From contig NZ_QAGK01000002.1 of assembly GCF_003057885.1 (NCBI RefSeq), forward strand, positions 1 to 64,000: a DNA stretch of 64,000 nucleotides. Reading direction: 5' to 3'. A program made the position numbers and the translations under genes. Origin of the DNA: Oceaniglobus ichthyenteri. GTDB lineage: Bacteria > Pseudomonadota > Alphaproteobacteria > Rhodobacterales > Rhodobacteraceae. Every line of letters begins with the position of its first letter. Position 1 is the stretch's first letter. The notes under the pieces were generated by a model that saw nothing but the letters and a program-made list of their open reading frames with translations, did not search any database and had not been told where the DNA came from. Positions 17,127-25,925 of the stretch are shown here, piece after piece.

Positions 17127-19154
17127 CTAGGTATCTGCAACCAATCCACGGCCTTTCAGCAGCGCCTCAACCCCGGGCATCCGCCCGCGGAATGCGGTGT
17201 ACAATTCGGCCGGATCGCGCGATCCACCTGCCGACAGAATGTGGGTTTGCAGCGCGGCCGCCATATCCTTGTCAAACGGGCCGCCCGCCTCCTGGAATGC
17301 CTCGAACGCGTCGGCATCCATCACTTCTGACCACATATAACTGTAATAGCCCGATGAATATCCGTCGCCAGAAAACACATGGGCGAAATGCGGGGTGGCG
17401 TGGCGCATGCGGATGGCGCGGGGCATATCGATGCTTTCCAAAATCTCGGCCTGGCGCGCCATCGGATCTTCGGGCACGTCTTCGCCGTGAAATTCAAGAT
17501 CAACCAACGCCGAGGCCACATATTCCACCGTGGAAAAGCCCATGTCATAGGTCGAAGCGGCCAAAAGCCGATCCAGCATGTCTTTTGGCATCGGCTCCCC
17601 GGTTTTGGCATGGGTGGCAAATTCGCCCAACACCTCGGGCACTTCCAACCAATGTTCGTACAACTGACTGGGCAGTTCCACAAAATCCCGCGCCACAGAG
17701 GTGCCGGAAATCGATTCATAGGTCACATCCGACAACATCTGGTGCAACGCATGGCCAAATTCGTGAAACAGCGTGCGCGCATCGTCATAGGACAACAGCG
17801 CCGGTTCACCGTCGCTGGGTTTGGCAAAGTTGCAAACGTTGATCACATGCGGGCGAATATCCCCGGCCAGTTTCTGCTGGCTGCGCAGGGCCGAACACCA
17901 CGCGCCACTGCGTTTGCCGCTGCGCGCGAAATAATCGCCGATAAACACCGCCATGTGTTTGCCATCGCGGGTCACATCCCAGGCGCGGACATCGGGGTGA
18001 TACATCGGCGCGTCTATGGGTGAAAACTCCAGCCCGAACAAACGGTTGGCACAGGAAAACGCAGCCTCGATCATCCGGTCAAGTTGCAGATAGGGTTTCA
18101 GCGCGGCCTCGTCCAGATCATGTTCGGCGGCGCGGCGCTTTTCGCTGTAATAACGCCAATCCCACGGCTCAAGGTCACCATTCACCCCGTCACTGTGCAT
18201 CATCGCGGTCAGGCGGATCGCATCGGCATCGGCGGCGGATTTGGCCGGTTCCCACACTTTCATCAGCAAATCGCGCACGGCAGCAGGGGTGCCAGCCATT
18301 TCGGTTTCCAACTTGTAATCCGCAAAGCTGTCATAGCCCAAAAGATTGGCCCGCTCATCACGCAGGGCCAGGATTTCGGCGGCAATATCGCGGTTGTCTG
18401 TATCGCCCCCGTTTGCGCCGCGCGATTCCCATGCGGCAAAGGCGGTTTCGCGCAAATCGCGGCGCGGCGAAAACTGCAGGAATGGCACAATCAATGACCG
18501 TGACAGGGTGATCACCGGGCCTTTGACTCCTTTTTGCTGACCCGCGGCACGGGCGCTGGCGATCAGAAAATCAGGCAACCCTTCCAGATCGTCCTCGCCC
18601 AGTTCCATGTACCAATCGCGTTCATCGGCCAGCAGGTTTTGGGTGAATTGCGTGCCCAGCACCGCCAGTCGCTGTTTCACATCGGTCAGACGGTCCTTGG
18701 CAAATCCGGTCAGCTGCGCGCCCTGACGCACGAAACCACGCCGGGTCAGCATCAGCACGCGCTGCTGTTCATCGCTCAGATCCAGGGTTTCGCGGCCCAG
18801 CCACAGGGCCTCAATCCGCGCAAAAAGTTTTTCGTTCCCGGCAATTTCCGATCCATAGGCCGACAGCTTGGGCGAGAATTCACGCTGCAACGCCTCGCGC
18901 TCGGGGTTTGAATCGGCCCCGGCAAGGGTGTAAAATGTGCCCAACACCTGGCTAAGCTTTTGATCGGCCAATTCCAACGCTTCTATCGTGTTCGCAAACG
19001 TCGGATCATCCCGGTTCTCGGCAATGGCGGCGATGTTTTCACGTGCCTCGTCCAGTGCGGCGGTGCAGGCGGCATCGAACTGCTCGTCTTTGATATCGGC
19101 AAAGGGGGGCAGGCCAAAGGGGGTTTGCCAATCGGCAAGAAGGGGGTTGGTCAC
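17127..19154 (-). CDS. M3-family oligopeptidase (Dcp/OpdA type)
   Basis: A 675-residue zinc metallopeptidase. The HExxH zinc site is in LFHEFGHALHQML at about residues 459-471, and the third-ligand region and the SGYYSYMWSEVMDADAFEAF stretch near the end are typical of the M3A group. No signal peptide is seen, so it is cytoplasmic. Such enzymes degrade short peptides from protein turnover and signal peptides. The choice between Dcp and oligopeptidase A cannot be made safely from sequence reading alone. It is followed by the bidirectional terminator. The ABC transporter genes next to it lie on the same strand downstream of their own promoter. Confidence 0.9.
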   Translation of the reverse strand: MTNPLLADWQTPFGLPPFADIKDEQFDAACTAALDEARENIAAIAENRDDPTFANTIEALELADQKLSQVLGTFYTLAGADSNPEREALQREFSPKLSAYGSEIAGNEKLFARIEALWLGRETLDLSDEQQRVLMLTRRGFVRQGAQLTGFAKDRLTDVKQRLAVLGTQFTQNLLADERDWYMELGEDDLEGLPDFLIASARAAGQQKGVKGPVITLSRSLIVPFLQFSPRRDLRETAFAAWESRGANGGDTDNRDIAAEILALRDERANLLGYDSFADYKLETEMAGTPAAVRDLLMKVWEPAKSAADADAIRLTAMMHSDGVNGDLEPWDWRYYSEKRRAAEHDLDEAALKPYLQLDRMIEAAFSCANRLFGLEFSPIDAPMYHPDVRAWDVTRDGKHMAVFIGDYFARSGKRSGAWCSALRSQQKLAGDIRPHVINVCNFAKPSDGEPALLSYDDARTLFHEFGHALHQMLSDVTYESISGTSVARDFVELPSQLYEHWLEVPEVLGEFATHAKTGEPMPKDMLDRLLAASTYDMGFSTVEYVASALVDLEFHGEDVPEDPMARQAEILESIDMPRAIRMRHATPHFAHVFSGDGYSSGYYSYMWSEVMDADAFEAFQEAGGPFDKDMAAALQTHILSAGGSRDPAELYTAFRGRMPGVEALLKGRGLVADT

Positions 19155-19212
19155 GAAACGCTCCTTGTTGGGTTTCCTCTAAGGTAGGGTATCGCGCCCG
19201 ATCCTGCCAGTG

Positions 19213-20001
19213 TCAGCGTGGCGTTTGCCGCATCCGCGCCTCAATCTTGCGCAGTAACAGGGACAAAGACACCGTCATGATCAGGTATAACAACGCCACC
19301 ACATTATAGGTTTCGAAATACCGAAAATTGCCCGCTGCCGTGACTTTGCCCAGTTGGGTGATGTCCATCACGCCCAAAACAGACACCAGGCTGGAATCCT
19401 TGATCATCGCGATGAAATCATTGCCCAGGGGCGGCAGGATCATGCGAATCGCCTGTGGAAACACGATATGGCGAAACCGTTGCCACCGGTTCAGACCCAG
19501 GGCATTGGCCGCCTCGATCTGCCCCACATCAACCGATAACAGACCGGCGCGAAACACTTCGGCGATAAAGGCGGAATATCCGATAACCAGAGCCAAGATC
19601 GCCCGCCAGATCAGCGGAAAATCCCGTGTGCGCGCCGGATTAAACCCGAGGGGTTCAAACACCCAGTTCCACGCCACAACCAAACCGGGGGCCAGCACAA
19701 ACGCGACATACAGCAGCAACACCAGAATCGGGATGCCACGCACGATTTCGATGTAAAACCGCGCGCATTGGCGCAAAATCATCCAGCGCGACAGCCCCGC
19801 CAGCGCCAGCAGCAGCCCCAAGGCCGATGCCAGCGCAAAGCCGACAAAGGTGACAAACAGCGTGATGGCGATGCCCCGCGACAGGGTATTGAGAACCTGA
19901 AAATACAAATCATCGCGTACGACCTGAATCATCATCCAGGCCGCCAGGGCCGCCGCAATCAGCAACCACCACGGGAATTCGCGTTGGGGTGGCGCGTTCA
20001 C
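19213..20001 (-). CDS. Amino-acid ABC transporter permease (HisM/GlnP type)
   Basis: A 262-residue inner-membrane permease with about five or six helices and the EAA loop of polar amino-acid importers (QIEAANALGLNRWQRFRHIV, then PQAIRMILPPLGNDFI). The order substrate-binding protein then permease with a 6-base gap shows an operon with the upstream gene. No ATPase gene follows, as the next gene downstream is the M3 peptidase. The transporter must borrow an ATPase encoded elsewhere. The substrate is probably a polar amino acid but not further definable. Confidence 0.9.
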   Translation of the reverse strand: MNAPPQREFPWWLLIAAALAAWMMIQVVRDDLYFQVLNTLSRGIAITLFVTFVGFALASALGLLLALAGLSRWMILRQCARFYIEIVRGIPILVLLLYVAFVLAPGLVVAWNWVFEPLGFNPARTRDFPLIWRAILALVIGYSAFIAEVFRAGLLSVDVGQIEAANALGLNRWQRFRHIVFPQAIRMILPPLGNDFIAMIKDSSLVSVLGVMDITQLGKVTAAGNFRYFETYNVVALLYLIMTVSLSLLLRKIEARMRQTPR

Positions 20002-20007
20002 GCCCGC

Positions 20008-20799
20008 CTAGCCGCCAATTTTATAGTCTAAAAACCATTTGGTGTTCAGAGCGTCCAATGTGCCATCGGCCCGCATATCGGCAATGGCGGCATTGATGGG
20101 CGCAACCAAGTCTGACCCTTGGGGAAAGATAAATCCGAAATCTTCGGCACCCATGGGTTCGCCCACGATTTTCAGCGCGCCATTGGATGCGGTGACATAT
20201 CCGTTGGCGGCGGTGCTATCGCTGAGTGCGAGATCAATATCACCGGTGCGCAGGGCCTGAATGGCCGCGCCAAAGGTTTCAAACAATCGCATCCGGGGGT
20301 TGGATTCATCCCCGTCCAATACCTCATAAATGCCCACGTAAAACGGGGTTGTGCCCGGCTGTGCGCCGATCAACAGATCAGGATCAGCGGCAAATCCGGA
20401 GGCATCGTCAAACCGGGTTTCATCGCCCGCCACGATCATCATCATTTCACTGCGCAAATAGGGGTCGGAAAAATCCACAACCTCGGCGCGGTCTTCGCGG
20501 ATGGTGATGCCGGTCATGCCCATATCATATTGCGCTTGGGCCACGGCGGGAATCATCGCATCCCAGCTGGTGTTTTCATATTCCACAACGATATTCAGCC
20601 GTTTGGCGATTTCCGCCATCGCGTCATATTCCCACCCGATAGCCTGGCCCGACGCCGGATCGACGAATTGCAAAGGCGGGTAGGCGTTTTCAGTCACCAC
20701 TGCGATTGCGCGCCCCTGCAAATCGGGCAGATGGCCGTCGGCATGGGCGGCGCTCAGGGTGAATGTGGCCGCAACGGCCAGGGCGAACAAGGGTTTCAT
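20008..20799 (-). CDS. Amino-acid ABC transporter substrate-binding protein
   Basis: A 263-residue periplasmic protein. The signal peptide is [20 protein letters not shown], cleaved before DGHLP. The mature part is a type II periplasmic-binding fold of the SBP_bac_3 family ([66 protein letters not shown]). The aspartate and arginine that bind the alpha-amino group are suggested by [15 protein letters not shown]. It is directly upstream of the permease. Confidence 0.9.
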   Translation of the reverse strand: MKPLFALAVAATFTLSAAHADGHLPDLQGRAIAVVTENAYPPLQFVDPASGQAIGWEYDAMAEIAKRLNIVVEYENTSWDAMIPAVAQAQYDMGMTGITIREDRAEVVDFSDPYLRSEMMMIVAGDETRFDDASGFAADPDLLIGAQPGTTPFYVGIYEVLDGDESNPRMRLFETFGAAIQALRTGDIDLALSDSTAANGYVTASNGALKIVGEPMGAEDFGFIFPQGSDLVAPINAAIADMRADGTLDALNTKWFLDYKIGG

Positions 20800-20853
20800 C
20801 GGGGGCAGGCTCCTGTTGGATTTGGCGCAACTTATGCGGCACCGCGCACAGGC

Positions 20854-21900
20854 TCAAGCCCTGTCAGAGACGCCGCATGTGGCACAATCGCGCCGCCGCT
20901 TCAGGGTGATCATGCGCGTTTCCTGATACAGTGCATCCCAGATCAACATCCGCCCGCGCAGCCCCTGCCCCGCCTTGGTGATCTCTTTTACCGCTTCGGC
21001 GGCCATCATCGCGCCGATCACGCCGGGCAACGGGCCAAGCACGCCCGCCTCGGCGCAACTGGGCGCAACATGGCGCGCGGCGGGTTCGGGGAAAATACAT
21101 TGATAACACGGCGTGCCGTTGGTCGGGTCAAAAATGCTGATCTGCCCCTCCCACTGTGATAAAGCACCAGAAATCAAAGGGATACCCGCAGAATAAGCCG
21201 CGCGATTGACAAGATACCGGGTGTCGGAATTGTCGGTGCCATCCAGAACCAGATCGTAATCGGCAAACAGATCAGGGGCGATTTCACCATCAAGGCGGCG
21301 ATGATAGGGGCGCACCTCTAACCATGGGTTCAACGCCTTCATCGCGGCTTCGGCGGAAAACACCTTGGGGATGCCAATCCGGGCGTCGGTGTGAATGATC
21401 TGGCGTTGCAGATTGCTGCCTTCGACCACATCGTCATCAATCACGCCAATGGTGCCAACTCCCGAGGCCGCAAGATACAGCATCGCCGGTGATCCCAGCC
21501 CCCCGGCGCCAATCACCAGAACCCGTGCGTTTTTCAACGCCCGCTGCCCCGGCCCGCCAATTTCGCGCAACATGATATGGCGCGCGTAGCGGTCCAATTC
21601 GGCCCCTTCAAATGCGCCGCTTGGGGCGGGGGGGCGGTTTTCCGGGCGCACCCGTCGGCGCAGCCGTTTCAGACCAAAGGAATACAACCAGATCAGCCCA
21701 GCCAAACCCGCCAGAACCAACCATTCGCCCGCCGACCCGCCGGTGGATTCGCGCAACGGGTGGCCATCGGGCAGGACGATTTGCAACGCCAGCACCGCCA
21801 GAAACAACAGGCCCACCATGATCTGACGCGCCTGAACCGGCACCTTCATCCAATGGCCAAAGGCCCAAAGGGCGGCCGCAAAGATCAAAACCAACGCCAT
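20854..21900 (-). CDS. Membrane-anchored HesA/MoeB/ThiF (E1-like) protein
   Basis: A 348-residue protein. The first about 80 residues hold two or three hydrophobic helices (LVLIFAAALWAFGHW, IMVGLLFLAVLALQIVL, WLVLAGLAGLIWLYSFGL) followed by a basic stretch. The rest is an adenylating domain with the ATP loop VIGAGGLGSPAMLYLAASG, IDDDVVEGSNLQRQIIH, the LDGTDNSDTRYLVN segment and paired cysteines for zinc (CYQC and CATC). MoeB/ThiF enzymes activate the C-terminus of sulfur carriers for molybdopterin or thiamin synthesis. The membrane part is unusual compared with E. coli MoeB. It lies 62 bases downstream of dut on the same strand. Confidence 0.85.
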   Translation of the reverse strand: MALVLIFAAALWAFGHWMKVPVQARQIMVGLLFLAVLALQIVLPDGHPLRESTGGSAGEWLVLAGLAGLIWLYSFGLKRLRRRVRPENRPPAPSGAFEGAELDRYARHIMLREIGGPGQRALKNARVLVIGAGGLGSPAMLYLAASGVGTIGVIDDDVVEGSNLQRQIIHTDARIGIPKVFSAEAAMKALNPWLEVRPYHRRLDGEIAPDLFADYDLVLDGTDNSDTRYLVNRAAYSAGIPLISGALSQWEGQISIFDPTNGTPCYQCIFPEPAARHVAPSCAEAGVLGPLPGVIGAMMAAEAVKEITKAGQGLRGRMLIWDALYQETRMITLKRRRDCATCGVSDRA

Positions 21901-21962
21901 GCTGTTATGCCACCCTTACCAATTTCAATCCGTCGTCCGGTTTCCCAAACGCCCGCGCACTT

Positions 21963-22418
21963 TCAGCCGCCGGTCGATCCGAATCCGCCCGCGCCGCGCG
22001 CTGTCTGTTGGCTGAACTGATCGACAACCTCAAACACGGGCCGCACAATCGGGACAAATACCAACTGGCCAATCCGTTCTCCGGGGTGAATTTCAATCGG
22101 CGCCGTGCCCGCCGGATTGCGGTTCCAAACACTGATCAGGATCTCGCCATTATAATCGGGATCAATCAACCCGACCGTATTGCCCAGCACCAGACCCTTT
22201 TTATGGCCCAACCCCGATCTTGGCAAAACCAGCCCGGCAAGGGAAAAATCATCAAAGGAAATCGCGATTCCCGAACGGATCAGAACAGCCGGTTCTTGAG
22301 GTGTGATGTGCGCAATGCCTTCGGTGCAGGCGTACAAATCCACACCTGCCGCGCCTTCGGTCTGGTATCGGGGCGGGCCCCAATCCGACACTCTGGAATC
22401 CATAATCTTGATCTGCAC
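21963..22418 (-). CDS. dut: dUTP diphosphatase
   Basis: A GTG at 22418 preceded by GGAGG gives 151 residues, the usual dUTPase length. The longer frame to 22469 has no ribosome site. The five family motifs are visible: AAGVDLYA, LVLPRSGLGHKKGLVL, NTVGLIDPDYNGEI, PGERIGQLVFVP and the C-terminal glycine-rich ARGAGGFGSTGG. The homotrimer hydrolyses dUTP to dUMP, keeping uracil out of DNA and supplying dTMP synthesis. The gene diverges from rluB. Confidence 0.95.
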   Translation of the reverse strand: MQIKIMDSRVSDWGPPRYQTEGAAGVDLYACTEGIAHITPQEPAVLIRSGIAISFDDFSLAGLVLPRSGLGHKKGLVLGNTVGLIDPDYNGEILISVWNRNPAGTAPIEIHPGERIGQLVFVPIVRPVFEVVDQFSQQTARGAGGFGSTGG

Positions 22419-22573
22419 GCCAATCCTCCACGATACACCGGGGGCCGCATTAAACCATCTACCTTCCAAATGTCACGACCGCCGCTCAGGTCAAGCCGGC
22501 CAAATGCGCAAACCCCCGCCAGAATGCGTCGTCCACCCTTTCAACCGTGCCGCAGGCACAGTAAAGGTGACGG

Positions 22574-23380
22574 ATGGATAAACCTTCCCCTCCGTCCGGT
22601 GATCGAATCGCCAAGGTTCTGGCCCGCGCCGGAATTGCCAGCCGCCGCGACGCCGAGCGGATGATCGAAGCTGGCCGCGTCAAGGTGAACGGGCGGCATA
22701 TTTCATCGCCCGCCCTGAACGTGACCGAGGCGGATGTGATCACGGTTGATGACAAACCGGTTGAACCACCCGCGCCGCCGCGCCTGTGGCTGTATCACAA
22801 ACCTGTCGGTCTGGTGACCACCGCGCGCGACGAAAAAGGCCGCCCCACGGTGTTTGATAATCTGCCCGAGGGAATGCCACGGGTGATGTCGGTCGGGCGG
22901 CTTGATCTGAACTCGGAAGGGTTGCTTTTGCTGACCAATGATGGCGGCATCAAACGCCAGTTGGAATTGCCCAGCACCGGCTGGTTGCGCAAATACCGGG
23001 TGCGGGTCAACGGCACCCCGAACGAACCCGATCTCGCCCCCTTGCGGCGCGGTGTTACGATTGATGGCGAACGGTTTCAGGGCATGGAAATCACCCTTGA
23101 TCGGCAAAAGGGCGCGAATGCCTGGCTGACCGTTGGTCTGCGCGAAGGCAAGAACCGCGAAGTGCGCCGCGTGCTTGACAGTGTCGGGTTGAAAGTGGGC
23201 CGGTTGATCCGCATCAGCTATGGGCCATTCCGCCTGAACGATCTGAAACCCGGTGAGGTGGAAGAAATCAAAGGCCGCGTCATGCGCGATCAGTTGGGCA
23301 TGGAAGGCGCGCCGCGTTTGAAACCCGCGCGAACACGCCAAGCCGGATCAGACAAGGGCGCCCAGCGAACCCGCAAATAA
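22574..23380 (+). CDS. rRNA pseudouridine synthase (RsuA/RluB family)
   Basis: A 268-residue protein. The N-terminal S4 RNA-binding domain (RIAKVLARAGIASRRDAERM) is followed by the RsuA/RluB/E/F catalytic domain with the active aspartate in VGRLDLNSEGLLLLTNDG and GKNREVRRVLDSVGLKV. The tail is basic (ARTRQAGSDKG). The length and motif fit RluB, which modifies helix 89 region uridine 2605 of 23S rRNA in E. coli, but RluE/RluF relatives cannot be excluded. Start ATG 22574. Confidence 0.9.
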   Translation: MDKPSPPSGDRIAKVLARAGIASRRDAERMIEAGRVKVNGRHISSPALNVTEADVITVDDKPVEPPAPPRLWLYHKPVGLVTTARDEKGRPTVFDNLPEGMPRVMSVGRLDLNSEGLLLLTNDGGIKRQLELPSTGWLRKYRVRVNGTPNEPDLAPLRRGVTIDGERFQGMEITLDRQKGANAWLTVGLREGKNREVRRVLDSVGLKVGRLIRISYGPFRLNDLKPGEVEEIKGRVMRDQLGMEGAPRLKPARTRQAGSDKGAQRTRK

Positions 23381-23607
23381 ATTATCGGAACTTTGCCCGT
23401 GCTGCGCGCTTGTTTCCATTCGCATTGCAATTGGTGCTTTGTGGACCGGGTGATTGATTTTTAGGCATTGCCCCAATCGTCCGGGCGAATTGATCGAGGT
23501 ATCGGCGGAAATTTTCCGGTAAAACGCGGCCCATTACGGGCTGGACCCTGTGAATATCCGGTGTGATGGCTTAGATTGGTTTTATTGAATCGAAGGGGCC
23601 TTTTGTT

Positions 23608-23811
23608 ATGGCCAGATTGATAATCGTGCTGCTGTTTCTGGCGGTTTTGATGGGTTTGGCCATGGGTGTGGCCAACGGCGTGGGGCGTATGGCCCAGGCC
23701 GGGCGGGCGCAATTGGCGCGGGCCGAGATGGGGAATGGAACCATGCAACGACTATCCGGCATCCTGCTGCTGGCGCTTATCCTATATGTTTCGATCTGGG
23801 GAGGCGCCTGA
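23608..23811 (+). CDS. Small membrane protein, first gene of TelA cluster
   Basis: A 67-residue protein with two hydrophobic helices (LIIVLLFLAVLMGLAMGVANG and LSGILLLALILYVSIWG) joined by a short polar loop with two arginines. A GAAGGGG sequence lies upstream of the ATG at 23608. The next gene starts one base after its stop codon, so it is part of that operon. I do not recognise the family. A role as membrane partner of the XpaC/TelA proteins is suggested only by position. Confidence 0.6.
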   Translation: MARLIIVLLFLAVLMGLAMGVANGVGRMAQAGRAQLARAEMGNGTMQRLSGILLLALILYVSIWGGA

Positions 23812-23812
23812 G

Positions 23813-24700
23813 ATGGCGCAACGATTTGGTGGCAAACACAGCCCCGATGGCCCCACAAACGCCCCAAACCGCCCCCAATGGGAGGGCAAATCGCCCTCGC
23901 GCGCCGGTGCCTTGGTCAACGCGCTGTTTGTGGCCCCTTTTCCATTGGTGATCTTTGCGTTTTTCAAAGACCCCGCTGGTCTGGCGTTTAATTTGGTCGC
24001 ATTTGGCATTCTGATGCTTGCCGCATGGCTGACCCGCGAAGGCGTGTTGGCGCACGAGGCATTCGATGCCCGCAAGGTGGCCAAACGCCCCGCCATTCCC
24101 CGCAAATTGTTTGGCGCGGTGCTGACCGGGCTGGGCCTGGCGGTGGCGGGCGCTGCGGGGGGCGATCTGGTCGCACCGGTGATTTTTGCCGGGCTGGGCG
24201 GTGGGTTGCATTTTTTGGCGTTTGGCGCTGATCCCTGGCGCGACAAGGGCGTGGCCGGGGTTGATCAGTTTCAGGCCGACCGTGTGGCGCGCGTCGTGGA
24301 CGAGGCCGAGGCGCATTTGAAATCGATGAAAGACGCCATTCTGCGCGCGGGCGACCGCCCCGCCGAAACCCGGGTGGATCGGTTTATCGCCACCGCGCGT
24401 GACATGTGCCGCACAGTCGAAGAAGACCCCCGCGATTTAACCGCCGCGCGCAAATTTCTGGGCGTTTATCTTTTGGGTGCGCGCGATGCGACGGCGAAAT
24501 TCGCCGATATCTACGCCCGCACCCGCGATGCCAAGGCCCGTGCCGATTACATGGCGCTTCTGGATGATCTGGAACAGGGCTTCGCAGCACGCACGCAAAA
24601 GCTGCTTTTGGAAGATCGCAGCGATCTGGATGTGGAAATCGAGGTTTTGCGCGACCGTCTGGCGCGCGAAGGCTTGGCACGCGGTCCGATTGACCGTTAA
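23813..24700 (+). CDS. XpaC-like protein (5-bromo-4-chloroindolyl phosphate hydrolysis family)
   Basis: Starting at the ATG at 23813 with GGGAGG upstream gives 295 residues. Three or four hydrophobic helices occupy residues about 30-150 (ALFVAPFPLVIFAFF, FNLVAFGILMLAAWL, LFGAVLTGLGLAVAGAAGG). The C-terminal half is a helical XpaC domain (AEAHLKSMKDAILRAGDRPA, ARKFLGVYLLGARDATAKFA). XpaC proteins are encoded beside TelA in Bacillus and many proteobacteria and are linked to toxic anion and phage or stress resistance. The enzyme name comes from an old indicator phenotype and says little about function. Confidence 0.75.
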   Translation: MAQRFGGKHSPDGPTNAPNRPQWEGKSPSRAGALVNALFVAPFPLVIFAFFKDPAGLAFNLVAFGILMLAAWLTREGVLAHEAFDARKVAKRPAIPRKLFGAVLTGLGLAVAGAAGGDLVAPVIFAGLGGGLHFLAFGADPWRDKGVAGVDQFQADRVARVVDEAEAHLKSMKDAILRAGDRPAETRVDRFIATARDMCRTVEEDPRDLTAARKFLGVYLLGARDATAKFADIYARTRDAKARADYMALLDDLEQGFAARTQKLLLEDRSDLDVEIEVLRDRLAREGLARGPIDR

Positions 24701-24729
24701 CTATAAATATTCCCGAGGGAGAGTAACCT

Positions 24730-25920
24730 ATGCCCAACACCGTTGCCCAAAAGGCCGCCAGCACCACATCCGAAGTTGATCAGGTGGCGGCGGTTGTGCT
24801 GTCGGAACCCACGACCGAGGTTATTCCGTTTGAATTGGCCGAGGCCCCGGTGGCCGCTGAAATCGAAAGCCGGATCGCCGAGATCGATATGGATGATACG
24901 AATTCCATCGTATCCTTCGGATCGAACGCCCAAGCCGAATTGCAGGTGATCAGCCAATCCATGCTGGCCGATGTGCGCAACAAGGATGTCGGGCCCGCGG
25001 GCGACAGCCTGCGCCAGATCGTGACGACGATTCGCGGCTTTTCGGTGTCGGAACTGGATGTGCGGCGCAAACGGTCATGGTGGGAAAAGCTGACCGGGCA
25101 AATGGCCCCGATGGCGAAATTCACCGCCCGGTTCGAAGACGTGCAAGGCCAGATCGACAGCATCACCGACACGCTGCTGACCCATGAACACACCCTGCTC
25201 AAGGATATCAAATCGCTTGATATCCTGTATGATAAGACCCTCGCCTTCTATGACGAACTGGCCCTGTATATCGCTGCCGGCGAAGAAAAACTGAAACGCC
25301 TGGACGCAAATGAGATTGCCGAAAAGCAGGCCGAGGTTGACGCCGCGCCAGAAGACAAAGGTGTGATGATTGCCCAGCAGTTGCGCGATCTGCGCGCCGC
25401 GCGCGATGATCTTGAGCGTCGGGTGCATGATCTGAAACTGACCCGTCAGGTCACCATGCAATCCCTGCCCAGCATCCGATTGGTTCAGGAAAACGACAAA
25501 TCTCTGGTGACGAAAATCAACAGCACCTTGGTGAACACCGTGCCCCTGTGGGAAACCCAACTGGCCCAGGCGGTGACGATCCAACGTTCGCGCGAGGCGG
25601 CGGAATCGGTGCGCGAGGCCAATGACCTGACCAATGAATTGCTGACCTCAAACGCCAAGAACCTGCGCGATTCAAATCGCGTGGTGCGCCAAGAAATGGA
25701 GCGTGGCGTGTTCGACATCGAAGCCGTGAAAACCGCCAATGCCGATCTGATCGCCACGATTCAGGAATCGCTGCAGATCGCGGATGAGGGTAAAGCCAAA
25801 CGCGCCGCCGCCGAAGAGGAGCTGCGCAAGATGGAGGCCGAATTGAAAGACACCCTGTCATCGGCCAAGTCCCGGAGCACCGGCCCCGCCGACACCCCCG
25901 CCACGTCAATTCCGGGCTGA
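24730..25920 (+). CDS. TelA-family toxic anion resistance protein
   Basis: A 396-residue soluble, largely helical protein that starts at 24730 after AGGGAGAG. TelA hallmarks are seen: SFGSNAQAELQVISQSMLAD, RRKRSWWEKLTGQMAPMAKF, a long coiled-coil middle (ARDDLERRVHDLKLTRQVTM) and LVNTVPLWETQLAQAVTIQR with SREAAESVREANDLTNELL. TelA proteins are linked to tellurite and cell-envelope antibiotic tolerance, mechanism unclear. The neighbours (XpaC upstream; SPFH and zinc-ribbon proteins downstream) match the Ter/Tel stress-response module described across bacteria. The tail is low-complexity. Confidence 0.9.
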   Translation: MPNTVAQKAASTTSEVDQVAAVVLSEPTTEVIPFELAEAPVAAEIESRIAEIDMDDTNSIVSFGSNAQAELQVISQSMLADVRNKDVGPAGDSLRQIVTTIRGFSVSELDVRRKRSWWEKLTGQMAPMAKFTARFEDVQGQIDSITDTLLTHEHTLLKDIKSLDILYDKTLAFYDELALYIAAGEEKLKRLDANEIAEKQAEVDAAPEDKGVMIAQQLRDLRAARDDLERRVHDLKLTRQVTMQSLPSIRLVQENDKSLVTKINSTLVNTVPLWETQLAQAVTIQRSREAAESVREANDLTNELLTSNAKNLRDSNRVVRQEMERGVFDIEAVKTANADLIATIQESLQIADEGKAKRAAAEEELRKMEAELKDTLSSAKSRSTGPADTPATSIPG

Positions 25921-25925
25921 ATGGA

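Noticed and set aside
20119-21159. 346-codon plus-strand ORF over the ABC binding protein and ThiF genes
   Set aside because: It crosses two real minus-strand genes and their spacer, with no recognisable domain.
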